A DNA stretch of 64,000 nt, taken from Casp-actino8 sp964614655 (GTDB lineage: Bacteria; Actinomycetota; Acidimicrobiia; Acidimicrobiales; Ilumatobacteraceae). Position 1 is the first letter of the stretch. Every line of letters begins with the position of its first letter. The stretch is taken from assembly GCA_964614655.1 (NCBI GenBank), contig CAZTPF010000010.1:1-64000 (forward strand), given 5' to 3'. Position numbers and translations under genes: made by a program. This document shows, one piece after another, positions 24,156 through 33,173 of this stretch. Under the pieces are notes generated by a model that was not told the DNA's origin, ran no database searches, and saw nothing but the letters and a program-made list of their open reading frames with translations.

Positions 24156-25721
24156 GTGCGCGCCACGTCGATCGGACACGCCGGAATTCTCGTCGAGACC
24201 GCACAGGGCTCGATCGTGTGCGATCCCTGGTTCGAGCCGGCTTTCTTCGGTTCCTGGTTCCCGTTTCCGCGCAACGATCGACTCCCCTCGCGAATCGCCG
24301 ACGCAATCCGTCGACCGTCTTTCCTCTACATCTCTCATCTGCACGGTGATCACCTCGACGAGACCTGGCTCGTCGAGAACATGCCGCGGCTCACTCCGAT
24401 CCTCCTCCCCGACTTTCCGACCCAAGAACTCGAACGTCGACTACGCGGTCTCGGCTTCACCGAGTTCGTGAAGACGACGAACGGCGAGGAGATCGATCTC
24501 GGCGACGGACTCCGGATCGCCATCCATGTCGAGACCGCCATCGCCGACGGTCCGGGAGGTGACTCGGCACTCGTCGTCTCGGACGGTGTGCACCGACTCG
24601 TGAACCAGAACGACTGTCGCACGAGCGATCTTCGAGCACTCGCCGCCCACGGACCGGTCGATCTGCACTGGCTGCAGTTCTCGGGCGCCATCTGGTACCC
24701 GATGGTCTACGAGATGCCTGACGACGAGAAGCGGCGTCTGGTTCGCGACAAGGTCGAGAGCCAGTTCGCGCGTGCTCTTCGCTACGTCGAGGCGATCGAC
24801 GCCCGTCACGTGGTGCCGTCGGCCGGACCGCCCGCCTTCCTCGATCCCGATCTCTTCGGATTCAACGTGATCACCGGTGACGAGCCGTCGATCTTCCCCG
24901 ATCAGACCGAGTTCTTGCGTCGACTGTCGAACGACGGGCGCTCGGGACTGCTCAACGTTCCGGGAACGGTCTTCGAACTCGTCGATCATCAGGTGACGAC
25001 CGTTCATCCGATGCCCGATCAGGAAGTGGCGGCGATCTTCTCCGACAAGGAGTCGTATCTTCGTCGTTATCAAGCCGACAACGCCGAAAGACTCGCCTGT
25101 CTGAAGGACGACTGGGCCCGTCCGACCACCGACCTGATCGACACCCTGCGCCTGTGGTGGGAGCCGCTCATGGCGATGGCACCGACCCTACGGTCGGCCA
25201 TCGGCGGTCGTTGCCTCCTGCTCGCCGGTGACCTCGGCATTCTTCTCGACTTCCCGAACGGACGCGTCCTGCCCGACGACGGTGGCGAACACGACTTCCG
25301 CTTCGAGATCGACCGCCGGCTCGTCGAGACGGTGGTCGCCAACGGATCGGTCGACTGGAGCGACAAGCTCTTTCTCTCGTGTCGCTTCCGAGCTTGGCGC
25401 CGTGGGGGGTACAACGAATTCCTCTACAACTTCTTCAAGTCGTTGTCGGTCGAGCGAATGCAGCGAGCCGAGGCCGAAGCCGTCCGTCGTCGCGGTGACG
25501 ACACACCGTCTGAGGAGATCGTGATCGGCGACCACGTGGTCGAGAGATACTGCCCTCATCGCAAAGCAGATCTCTCGGTGTTCGGCGAACGCGAGGGAGA
25601 CGTCCTGGTGTGCACTCTGCACGGGTGGAAGTTCGACCTCGAGACGGGGCGTTGCCTCACCGCCGCCGATCGCGCGCTGAAGGTGCGCCGCGTCGACCGA
25701 GAACCTTCAGCCGGTAGCTGA
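24156..25721 (+). CDS. namH: NamH-like UDP-N-acetylmuramate hydroxylase (MBL fold plus Rieske)
   Basis: In mycobacteria NamH (Rv3818) hydroxylates UDP-MurNAc to UDP-N-glycolylmuramate, giving N-glycolylated peptidoglycan. This 521-aa protein follows the same plan. The N-terminal metallo-beta-lactamase-like domain has TSIGHAGILVETAQGSIVCD, the metal motif ISHLHGDHLD and QFSGAIWYPMVYEMP; FLSCRFRAWRRGGYNEFLYN is very characteristic. The C-terminal Rieske centre has CPHRKADL and CTLHGWKFD (about residues 470-495). The start is GTG with a TAGGTT box. The last 65 nt overlap the 3' end of the convergent beta-galactosidase gene. Family assignment is strong; activity in this organism is inferred. Confidence 0.88.
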   Translation: MRATSIGHAGILVETAQGSIVCDPWFEPAFFGSWFPFPRNDRLPSRIADAIRRPSFLYISHLHGDHLDETWLVENMPRLTPILLPDFPTQELERRLRGLGFTEFVKTTNGEEIDLGDGLRIAIHVETAIADGPGGDSALVVSDGVHRLVNQNDCRTSDLRALAAHGPVDLHWLQFSGAIWYPMVYEMPDDEKRRLVRDKVESQFARALRYVEAIDARHVVPSAGPPAFLDPDLFGFNVITGDEPSIFPDQTEFLRRLSNDGRSGLLNVPGTVFELVDHQVTTVHPMPDQEVAAIFSDKESYLRRYQADNAERLACLKDDWARPTTDLIDTLRLWWEPLMAMAPTLRSAIGGRCLLLAGDLGILLDFPNGRVLPDDGGEHDFRFEIDRRLVETVVANGSVDWSDKLFLSCRFRAWRRGGYNEFLYNFFKSLSVERMQRAEAEAVRRRGDDTPSEEIVIGDHVVERYCPHRKADLSVFGEREGDVLVCTLHGWKFDLETGRCLTAADRALKVRRVDREPSAGS

Positions 25722-28653
25722 ACGACCACGTTCCGCCGGGAATCCGGAACGCGGGATCGACATCGGGTCCGCAACTCGCGGTGCCGACCCCGCGATACGC
25801 CACGTCGACGTGCACCACCAGGTTCGGACAGGGAGTCAATTCGGTGGAGTCGCGGGCGGAGAAGAGATCGGCGTCGCGATGACGAATCGCCGACATGTGC
25901 AGAGCGACGGGTTCGATCGCTTCGATCCGCAACCTCGTCGCGCCGTACACGATCTCCATCCAACGACAGTCGGTGCGTAGCCCGTAGTCCTGCGGAACGA
26001 GATAGGGAAGATCGTCGGGCACCATCTCCCACACGTCGAGCAGAGCACCGGATCGGCGATCGGGAACGTTCTCGAGCGGGCCGCGTCCGAACCAGCGAAT
26101 TCGCTCGGCCATCGGGACCTCGAACACGGCGCCCACACGAGGAATATCGGTGATCGACTCCGGTACGTCGATCGTGTGCGTGAACGTCGTCCAACCGTCC
26201 TCGGAATGAACGACGTCGGTACGCCACGGCACACCGGCCGCGTCCGGTCCGCGGTCGAGTCGTTGGGCGAGCCATCGGGCCAAGGCCGGACCACCGACGC
26301 CCAGACGCTCCAACAGTTCGGGCATGAGTTTGAATCCGTCGTTGTCGACCGCCGCCCGCCACAACGACGGGACCGGATCCGCCAGGAGCATTCGAGACAG
26401 ATCGGGATTGGAGGGCGAGGTCGCAACCACGGCCGGCACCGACGAGCGTTCTCGTCGGCGTAGGAGTATCTCGTCCCACGCGACGAGACGACCCGCCTCC
26501 CACCACGGAGTCGCGGCTCGGGTTCGCCAGCGAAACACGAGAGTCAGATCGGAGTCGGTCGAGTCGGCATCGGCGACCGCTTCGGCCATCGCCACCGGCG
26601 CCTCGAACAGCACGGAGTCACCCGCACCGACGTCGGGTGACCAGCGCCCCGATGCCACGGCCTCGCCGTCGCGGAGCAGTGCCCACTCCCCGCGCATCCA
26701 CGAGAGACCGCGGAACGACTGCCGATTGGTCACTCGAATCTTCCATCCCGCCGACACGACCGAGACCGGCCGATGGACCCAGGCCAGTTCCTGCATCACG
26801 GGATGAGGTTCACCGAGCGGCGACACGAGACCGTCGGCCACGAAGTTGCCGTCGTTCGGGCGATCGCCGAACTGACCTCCGTACGCGAATCTCTCTCCCG
26901 CGGCGGTGGACTGACGCAGACCGTGGTCCTTCCATTCCCACACGAATCCGCCCTGAAAGCGCGGATGGCGGTCGACGAGTCGCCAGTATTCGGCCAGTCC
27001 GCCGTTCGAGTTGCCCATCGCATGGCTGTATTCGCACATCACGACCGGGCGATCACCGCGTCCGGATTCGAGATACGCCTCGATCGCCTCCGGTCCGGCG
27101 TACATCGGACACACAACGTCGGTGACGTCGCGCCCGCCGTCGTTCCAGCCGGCATGGAAGATCGCGCCTTCGTAATGAAGAAGCCGACTGGAGTCGAGTG
27201 AGCGGACGAGAGATGCACACGCATGGTGGACCTCGCCGAAACCGGACTCGTTCCCGAGGCTCCACATCACGATCGACGGATGATTCCGATCGCGATCCAC
27301 CATTCGACCGACGCGTTCGAGCCAGGTGCTCCGATAAGCCGGATCGTGACACAGGCTCGTGTTGAAGGCGTGGCTCTCGACGTTCGCCTCGTCGATCACG
27401 TACAAGCCGTACTCGTCGCACAGATCGTAGAACCGATGATCGTTCGGGTAGTGGGACGTACGAACGGCGTTGACGTTGTGCGCCTTCATCGTCAGGACGT
27501 CGGCACGCATGTCGTCGACCGTGACCGCTTTGCCGCGATCCGGATGATGATCGTGTCGATTGACACCCATGAAGGTGACGGGACGTCCGTTCACGCACAC
27601 GAGTCCGTCGAGCATCTCGACGCGACGGAATCCGACTCGCTGTGCGATCACCTCGCACACCTCGCCCGACGGATCGACCAACTCGCAGACAACGCGGTAC
27701 AACGTCGGAGACTCGGCGGACCAAGGCATCACACCCTTCACTTCGGTCGACATCGTCGCCCGATGGCCCGTGAACACGTACGGGGATCGATGATTCGACG
27801 CGACTCTGGCCGTGATCGTCCGACCACGTCGAGACCCGGTGAGCGTTTCGACACGCACACGTGCGGTCCAACCTCGATCGAGTTCGTCCGATCCGGCGTC
27901 CACGTGCACGTCGACCGAGAGTGTGGCGGTCGACGTCTCGTGATCCCAGTCGGCGAGGGTGTGCAGTCGATCGACGTGAACCGAGCCGCGGTGTTCGAGG
28001 AACACCTCGCGATGGAGGCCGGCCATCCACCACTGGTCCTGATCCTCCACGTACGACTGGGCGCTGTAGCGGATCACCACGATGGCCACTTCGTTCGCAC
28101 CCGACACCAGTCGATCGGTCACGTCGTATTCGCTCGGCAGACGGCTGTCGGTTCCGTAACCGACGAACTCGCCGTTCATGTAGACCACGTGGACACTCTC
28201 GGCGCCGCCGACATGAAGGATGGTGCGGCGACCGCGGGCGGCCCGGGTGAGACGGAACGAACGGCGATACACACCGGTGGGAATCCGCTCGGGCAACGAC
28301 GGTGGTCGACCCGGCCACGGCATGTCGATGTTGGTGTAGTGAGGCGAGTCGCCGACACCCTGCATCGTCCAGTTGCCCGGGACCTCCACGTTTCGCCAGC
28401 CACGAGACGTCGCTCCGGTGACGGCGGAGGTCGGCACCAGGTCAGGGTGTTCGAAGAGCCGGAACTGCCACGTGCCGTCGAGGGTGAGACGCCACGGCGA
28501 CGCCTCACGTCCCTGGCGAACGGTGTCGATGTCGGGTGCCGACGTGAGGGTGGGGCGCATCGGACGTCGGCCGATCGACACCACGGCCGGATCGGTCCAC
28601 GGCTTCAGATCTCCGACGGCGGGTAGCACCTGCCAAGCGTGGCACAGCGCCAC
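25657..28653 (-). CDS. lacZ: Beta-galactosidase, glycoside hydrolase family 2
   Basis: A 998-aa LacZ-size enzyme that hydrolyses beta-D-galactosides. It has the N-terminal sugar-binding jelly roll (WTDPAVVSIGRRPMRPTL, VYMNGEFVGYGTDSRLPSEYD), an immunoglobulin-like domain and the TIM barrel: GVNRHDHHPDRGKAV, acid/base Glu in MWSLGNESGFGEVH (about residue 467) and nucleophile Glu in VMCEYSHAMGNSNGG (about 539). The C-terminal beta-sandwich ends GTWSFSYRLKV. No signal peptide. It starts at a GTG 16 nt past the L,D-transpeptidase stop. No lac-type regulator or permease lies nearby. Its 3' end overlaps namH by 65 nt, but the overlapping tail lies beyond the conserved domain. Confidence 0.92.
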   Translation of the reverse strand: MALCHAWQVLPAVGDLKPWTDPAVVSIGRRPMRPTLTSAPDIDTVRQGREASPWRLTLDGTWQFRLFEHPDLVPTSAVTGATSRGWRNVEVPGNWTMQGVGDSPHYTNIDMPWPGRPPSLPERIPTGVYRRSFRLTRAARGRRTILHVGGAESVHVVYMNGEFVGYGTDSRLPSEYDVTDRLVSGANEVAIVVIRYSAQSYVEDQDQWWMAGLHREVFLEHRGSVHVDRLHTLADWDHETSTATLSVDVHVDAGSDELDRGWTARVRVETLTGSRRGRTITARVASNHRSPYVFTGHRATMSTEVKGVMPWSAESPTLYRVVCELVDPSGEVCEVIAQRVGFRRVEMLDGLVCVNGRPVTFMGVNRHDHHPDRGKAVTVDDMRADVLTMKAHNVNAVRTSHYPNDHRFYDLCDEYGLYVIDEANVESHAFNTSLCHDPAYRSTWLERVGRMVDRDRNHPSIVMWSLGNESGFGEVHHACASLVRSLDSSRLLHYEGAIFHAGWNDGGRDVTDVVCPMYAGPEAIEAYLESGRGDRPVVMCEYSHAMGNSNGGLAEYWRLVDRHPRFQGGFVWEWKDHGLRQSTAAGERFAYGGQFGDRPNDGNFVADGLVSPLGEPHPVMQELAWVHRPVSVVSAGWKIRVTNRQSFRGLSWMRGEWALLRDGEAVASGRWSPDVGAGDSVLFEAPVAMAEAVADADSTDSDLTLVFRWRTRAATPWWEAGRLVAWDEILLRRRERSSVPAVVATSPSNPDLSRMLLADPVPSLWRAAVDNDGFKLMPELLERLGVGGPALARWLAQRLDRGPDAAGVPWRTDVVHSEDGWTTFTHTIDVPESITDIPRVGAVFEVPMAERIRWFGRGPLENVPDRRSGALLDVWEMVPDDLPYLVPQDYGLRTDCRWMEIVYGATRLRIEAIEPVALHMSAIRHRDADLFSARDSTELTPCPNLVVHVDVAYRGVGTASCGPDVDPAFRIPGGTWSFSYRLKVLGRRGAPSARDRRR

Positions 28654-28669
28654 GTCGACTTCGAACGGA

Positions 28670-29629
28670 TCAGTCGATCGAGTGGACCCACACGGTCGAA
28701 CCCCGCGGCATCAGGTCGTCGCTCCATACGAAGTCCATGGCCGGAGTCGACACCCGCACACATCCGTGAGATGCCGGATGAGCTGGGATCTGATAGGCGC
28801 CGTGTACGGCGATCCCACCGTTGAAGTATTTGGGTCGATAGATCTCGCCCAGATCGCCGGAGCGCCAGCCCTTGGTGTGTTCACGATTCACCACGAAGAT
28901 TCCGTCCGGAGTCTGCGAGTCGCCGCGAACCCACTTGCCCCACTCGTTGGCGTCACGCGCCACGTACGGAACACCACTTCCGGTCGAGGCGTTGATGGCC
29001 CACTCCGTCCGGCCGTCGACCACGACGAACAGCAGCTGACGGGTCTTGTCGACCTCGATGAGCGAGCCGGTGTCGGCGTGGCCCCGAACCCGGTCCTGAG
29101 CCTCGGAGAGCGCGGTCGCCGTCGGTTCGTCGATCGACTCGGTCGGTTCGAGGCCGCGGTACTTCTGGAACGCCATCACGGCCTGGCGTGTGGTGACTCC
29201 GTAGTCGCCGTTGGCCGCTTGCAACCAGAAGCCCAGTTCGAGCAGACGTTCCTGGACCCGACGAGCGCCCTCACCCGAGCGACGTCCGATGGCCTCGATC
29301 GGAGTGTCCATGGCTCCGATCGGTTCTGGCGGAAGAGTCGAAGGCGGCGGGGGTGCCGCAGTCGTGACGACCGGTTCGGTGACGGTCGGCTCGACCACCG
29401 TCGACGGGACGATGGTGTCCTGAGCGACCAGAGGTGGAAGGTCGACGGTGGCGACCGACGGAGTGGCCGCCACGGCGCTCGACCCCGAGGTCGAGCACGA
29501 TGTCAACAGCGGTGTGATCGACAGGGCGAGCACCGATGCAGTCGTCGCTCGCCGGTGAGACGGACGAAGGTTCGATTGCAAAATCGTCCGATGGCGCACC
29601 ACAGCGACATCGAACGTAGTGACGACCAC
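28670..29629 (-). CDS. L,D-transpeptidase lipoprotein with peptidoglycan-binding domain
   Basis: Makes 3-3 cross-links in peptidoglycan or tethers proteins to it. The 319-aa precursor has a basic n-region and a lipobox-like TPLLTSCST (about residue 45), then a Pro/Thr/Val-rich linker. A PG_binding_1 domain follows (RVQERLLELGFWLQAANGDYG, split about residues 125-170), then a YkuD catalytic domain with HGAYQIPAHPASHGCVRVS (catalytic Cys about 293). Classic YkuD signature HxxxxxxxxxxSHGCVR is intact. It lies upstream of lacZ on the same strand. It acts in the cell wall, where NamH products would also be found. Confidence 0.92.
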   Translation of the reverse strand: MVVTTFDVAVVRHRTILQSNLRPSHRRATTASVLALSITPLLTSCSTSGSSAVAATPSVATVDLPPLVAQDTIVPSTVVEPTVTEPVVTTAAPPPPSTLPPEPIGAMDTPIEAIGRRSGEGARRVQERLLELGFWLQAANGDYGVTTRQAVMAFQKYRGLEPTESIDEPTATALSEAQDRVRGHADTGSLIEVDKTRQLLFVVVDGRTEWAINASTGSGVPYVARDANEWGKWVRGDSQTPDGIFVVNREHTKGWRSGDLGEIYRPKYFNGGIAVHGAYQIPAHPASHGCVRVSTPAMDFVWSDDLMPRGSTVWVHSID

Positions 29630-29682
29630 GTGATCATTCGCGGATACTCATGTCGTCGCGTCGTGTCGAAGCGACGAGAGAG

Positions 29683-30279
29683 TCAGGTGTACTGGCCGGG
29701 CAGTTCGAACCAGACGGTCAATCCGTACTTCACACCGGAGCGCAAAGGTTCGGCGAGATGCGGGTGGGTGACGAGTGACGGCCACACCAGAAGCGAGCCC
29801 ACCGGAACGTCGCCGTTGTTGACGCCTTGACGCGGAAAACTGAGTTCGGCTCCCTCGTAGTCGTCGTTCAACTTCACGGAGGCCGACACCTGGGCCACGT
29901 CGTGGTGGATGCGGAGTTCGGTCTGGGCGTCGGGCGAATACTTGATGACGAAGACGTCCCGCAGTCCGCAGTAGTCGATGAGTGGCCAGACCTCCTGGAG
30001 TTGAGGCCAGATGCGACGACCGAGATCGTTCTGCACGTGCTCGAAGAGCCGCGGGCTCACGACGGCCAGGCTCACCTCGTGGCCAGGAACCGGATCGTCG
30101 GGCTGTGGTTCGAATCCACCCACTGCCTCGGCGGCTCTGATGATCGCCGAACACATCGACCACGTCCAGAACGGCACCACGTAGAGCTCGGGTCCGATTT
30201 CGGTGACCGATCGTCGAGTGTCGATCGCATCGTCGTAGGCCAGGATTCGACGCAGGTCGTCGGAGGTCTCCGTCGTCAT
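29683..30279 (-). CDS. Prolyl 4-hydroxylase-like Fe(II)/2OG oxygenase
   Basis: A 198-aa oxygenase of the P4Hc type. The iron ligands are in TELRIHHDVAQVSASVKLND (HxD, about residues 125-127) and THPHLAEPLRSGVKYGLTVWF (distal His followed ten residues on by a basic residue for 2-oxoglutarate). EGAELSFPRQ lies between, as in the family. No signal peptide or membrane segment. The ATG at 30,279 overlaps the gluQ stop as ATGA. Coupling to a tRNA(Asp)-modifying enzyme could hint at a translation-related target such as a ribosomal protein, but that is speculation. Confidence 0.75.
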   Translation of the reverse strand: MTTETSDDLRRILAYDDAIDTRRSVTEIGPELYVVPFWTWSMCSAIIRAAEAVGGFEPQPDDPVPGHEVSLAVVSPRLFEHVQNDLGRRIWPQLQEVWPLIDYCGLRDVFVIKYSPDAQTELRIHHDVAQVSASVKLNDDYEGAELSFPRQGVNNGDVPVGSLLVWPSLVTHPHLAEPLRSGVKYGLTVWFELPGQYT

Positions 30280-31199
30280 GAGGATGGAGTCTGCCAGTGT
30301 TCGGGAATCACCCACGCTTCGCTGGCGACGACGCTCCAGTCGAAGGCGTGGCGCGCCTCGGCGAGGGTCGTCGGCAAGCCGAAGCTCCCGAGGAGCGTCG
30401 CGACCACGTCGGGAGCCGACACCCCTCGATCGGCCAGATCGGCGAGAGTCACGGCACCGTGCCGTTTGGCGAGACGCTCACCGTCTCCTCCCACCACGAG
30501 AGGTACGTGGGCGTAACGCGGAGTCGGCACCCGGAGTAGCTGTTGCAGGTGGAGGTGCCGAGGGGTCGACGAGGCCAGGTCGTCACCTCGAACCACTTGA
30601 TCGACCCCCTGGTCGGCGTCGTCGACGACCACTGCCAAGTTGTAGGCCGGGACGCCGTCGTTGCGACGGAGGACGAAGTCGTCGACCGACCCGGTCGACG
30701 GCCCGAGCACGAGATCGTCGAACGAGTACTCCTCGGCGTCGGTACGCAGACGGATGGCAGCCGGCCGGCCGGCGGCGATTCGATCGGCGATCTCGTCGTC
30801 GGACAGATTTCGACAGGTTCCCGGATAGGCCCCGTCGGGGTTGCGACCGTGCGGCGCACTCACGGCGTCGCGAATCTCCTTGCGCGAGCAGAAGCAGCGA
30901 TACGTGAGACCACGCGCCGTCAGGTCGTCGACGATCGCGTCGTAGACGTGGAATCGCTCGCTCTGTCGCCAGACCGGTCGCGGAAAAGTCAATCCGAGGA
31001 GTTCCAGATCGGCGAGTTGTCGAGTCTCGTTCTCGGGCGACGAGTTGGCACGATCGAGATCCTCCATACGCACCAACATCTCGCCACCCGTCGACACGGC
31101 ACCGAGCCACGCCACGAGAGCCGTTCGCAGATTGCCGACATGGAGAATCCCGGTGGGTGACGGGGCGAACCGTCCGCACGTCACACCGTTTCCGTTCAC
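30276..31199 (-). CDS. gluQ: Glutamyl-Q tRNA(Asp) synthetase
   Basis: Truncated glutamyl-tRNA synthetase paralogue that attaches glutamate to queuosine at tRNA(Asp) position 34. The 307-aa length (no anticodon-binding domain) and motifs fit. HIGH-type motif is FAPSPTGILHVGNLRTALVA at the N-terminus, the zinc ligands are in YRCFCSRKE and YPGTCRN, and the KMSKS equivalent is RLAKRHGAVTL (about residue 235). The start among GTG codons at 31,214, 31,199 and 31,184 is uncertain; I chose the one leaving the usual short lead before the PSPTG motif. GluQ implies that queuosine is made in this organism. Confidence 0.88.
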   Translation of the reverse strand: MNGNGVTCGRFAPSPTGILHVGNLRTALVAWLGAVSTGGEMLVRMEDLDRANSSPENETRQLADLELLGLTFPRPVWRQSERFHVYDAIVDDLTARGLTYRCFCSRKEIRDAVSAPHGRNPDGAYPGTCRNLSDDEIADRIAAGRPAAIRLRTDAEEYSFDDLVLGPSTGSVDDFVLRRNDGVPAYNLAVVVDDADQGVDQVVRGDDLASSTPRHLHLQQLLRVPTPRYAHVPLVVGGDGERLAKRHGAVTLADLADRGVSAPDVVATLLGSFGLPTTLAEARHAFDWSVVASEAWVIPEHWQTPSS

Positions 31200-31257
31200 G
31201 ATCGCATTCTCCACGATCGGTGAGGACTTCGTCGTTCTCGTCTGATGAGATGGTTCG

Positions 31258-31650
31258 GTGACCGAGACCCGACGCGAGCTCAATCGCCGGGAGAGGATGG
31301 CCGTCATCCTCGAACGTGATGGTGCGGAATGCGTGTGGTGTCGCCGCGCCATCGACATCCATCTGGTGGAAGCCACCACCGAACACCTGGTCCCACGTAT
31401 CAAGGGTGGTCCGAGCATCATCGAGAACGAGGTTGCGGCCTGCCGTCGCTGCAACGGTCAACGAGGACATCTCACGCCGGCCGAATGGATCGACGAATGC
31501 GAACGACGAGGCTGGGAGCCCAACCGCGACGTCGTCGTCGGCGCCCTACGCCGACTCGAGCGGGCGTTCCACGAGCGGGGCGGCATGAGACGAGCCCGCC
31601 CGTACGTGACCACACAACTACGTCGCCTCACCAAGGCGTCCCGCTACTGA
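31258..31650 (+). CDS. HNH-type endonuclease domain protein
   Basis: A 130-aa protein with a zinc-supported HNH fold. ECVWCRRAID supplies the first CxxC (about residues 25-28), TTEHLVPRIKGGPSIIEN the His-rich metal motif with the conserved GG and N, and VAACRRCNGQRGHLTP the second CxxC. It has no signal peptide. The start is a GTG. It lies one base ahead of the secreted cell-wall nuclease-like gene, so the two are co-transcribed. Stand-alone HNH proteins have many roles and no specific one is claimed. Confidence 0.82.
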   Translation: MTETRRELNRRERMAVILERDGAECVWCRRAIDIHLVEATTEHLVPRIKGGPSIIENEVAACRRCNGQRGHLTPAEWIDECERRGWEPNRDVVVGALRRLERAFHERGGMRRARPYVTTQLRRLTKASRY

Positions 31651-31651
31651 C

Positions 31652-33163
31652 ATGAGTGCGTGGCCGAGACGCGTCGCACTGGTGACGGCTCTCGCACTGA
31701 TCACTGCGACGATCGCCTGGTTCGCCGACTCCGCCGGTGCCACCGATCTCGATCGGCTGGGCGGACTCGATCGCTACGAGACCGCGGCGCTCGTCGCCGA
31801 ACGAGTTCGAGCCGAAGGGCGGGCCGGTGACACTGTTCTTCTCACCACCGGGGAGAACTATCCCGATGCCATGTCAGCCGGCGGCTGGAACGGGAACGGG
31901 GCCATCCTCCTGACCCGTCGAACATCCCTTCCACGGGCGACTCTCGACGTGCTCGGCCAGTCGTGGGTACGCAACGTCTACGTGATCGGCGGGCCGGCCG
32001 TCGTCGACGACTCGGTGCTGAACAGTGTCCGAGCTCTCGGGCTCACGGTCACCCGGCTCTGGGGGCAGGATCGATACGAGACCGCGCGCGAAGTGTCGAG
32101 GACCGCACGGGTAGCCGACTCGGTGTCGACGATCTGGGTGGCCCCGGGGACTTCGTTCCCCGACCAGATCGTCGCCGCGGCGGCCGCACGACGAGTCGGC
32201 GGCGCCTTCCTCGTGGTGGCACCTTCACGAGCGCTCGACGTCGAGTCGACCGCCGAGATCACCCGCATCGCAACCGCCGGCGCAACCCTTCACGTCGTCG
32301 ACTCGGGAGCGATCCTCGCTCCGATCGCGATCGACGGACTCACCAAGGTCGATCACCGGCTCGATCCCTATTCCACGTCGACCACCACCCAGGGCTCGGG
32401 GTCGGTCACCATCGTCGCATCGGGTGAGAACTGGCCCGATGCTCTCGGCGGAACCCGCCTCGTCACCGCCGATCGCGGGCTGCTTCTCAGTCGCCAGGCG
32501 TGCGCCCCGACGAGCGTGGCCGATCGACTTCGCGGTTCGACGCGCGTCACCGTCCTCGGTGGACCAGCCGCCCTGTCCGACTCGGCGGCACGCGGCGACT
32601 CGTGTTCGGTCGCCCCTCCGGCCCCGCCCGTCACCACTCCTCGGTCGCCACTCGACGGACTCCGCATCGAACCGGAGGCATCGGACGGATACGACCGCTC
32701 CCTCTTCCGACATTGGATCGATGCCGACCGCAACGGTTGCGACACGCGTCGTGAGGTGTTGATCGCCGAGTCGACGACTCCCGTCGTGGTCGGCACCGGT
32801 TGTTCGATCACGGGCGGGACCTGGTTCTCGCCCTACGACGACGTCACGACCACCAACGCATCCGGTTTCGACATCGATCACATGGTCCCCTTGAAAGAGG
32901 CGTGGGACTCGGGAGCCCACTCCTGGGACTCGACGACACGCGAGGCGTTCGCGAACGATCTCTCACTCGACGAGTCGCTGATCGCGGTGTCGGCATCGAG
33001 CAACCGCTCGAAGAGCGACCGGGACCCGGCCGATTGGCTACCGCCGAGCGCCGGCTATCGCTGCACCTACGTCACCTCGTGGATCACGGTGAAGAAGGCC
33101 TGGAACCTCTCGGTCGACCAGCGCGAGCACGACGCGTTGGCTGCGGTACTGGCCGGCTGCTGA
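31652..33163 (+). CDS. Secreted protein: cell-wall-binding-2 repeats fused to a DUF1524 HNH nuclease
   Basis: A 503-aa exported protein. The signal peptide is MSAWPRRVALVTALALITAT with cleavage after SAGA (about residue 33). About three CW_binding_2 repeats follow (RLGGLDRYETAALVAERV, LWGQDRYETAREVSRTA, then a weaker unit with VTIVASGENWPDALGG), each with the IGGPAVVDDSV/LGGPAALSDS pattern. A proline linker leads to a C-terminal DUF1524 domain from about residue 335. FDIDHMVPLKEAWDSGA has the DHxVPL catalytic motif, and SLIAVSASSNRSKSDRDPADWLPP completes the HNH site. It should cut nucleic acid outside the cell while bound to the wall. Export also explains why it needs no cytoplasmic immunity. 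Confidence 0.85.
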   Translation: MSAWPRRVALVTALALITATIAWFADSAGATDLDRLGGLDRYETAALVAERVRAEGRAGDTVLLTTGENYPDAMSAGGWNGNGAILLTRRTSLPRATLDVLGQSWVRNVYVIGGPAVVDDSVLNSVRALGLTVTRLWGQDRYETAREVSRTARVADSVSTIWVAPGTSFPDQIVAAAAARRVGGAFLVVAPSRALDVESTAEITRIATAGATLHVVDSGAILAPIAIDGLTKVDHRLDPYSTSTTTQGSGSVTIVASGENWPDALGGTRLVTADRGLLLSRQACAPTSVADRLRGSTRVTVLGGPAALSDSAARGDSCSVAPPAPPVTTPRSPLDGLRIEPEASDGYDRSLFRHWIDADRNGCDTRREVLIAESTTPVVVGTGCSITGGTWFSPYDDVTTTNASGFDIDHMVPLKEAWDSGAHSWDSTTREAFANDLSLDESLIAVSASSNRSKSDRDPADWLPPSAGYRCTYVTSWITVKKAWNLSVDQREHDALAAVLAGC

Positions 33164-33173
33164 CGAGTTCTGG

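Noticed and set aside
31258..33163. HNH/DUF1524 pair as a restriction or GmrSD-type phage-defence system
   Set aside because: The DUF1524 protein is exported and wall-binding, and there is no GmrS (DUF262) NTPase domain, methyltransferase or helicase; it is not a type IV restriction unit.
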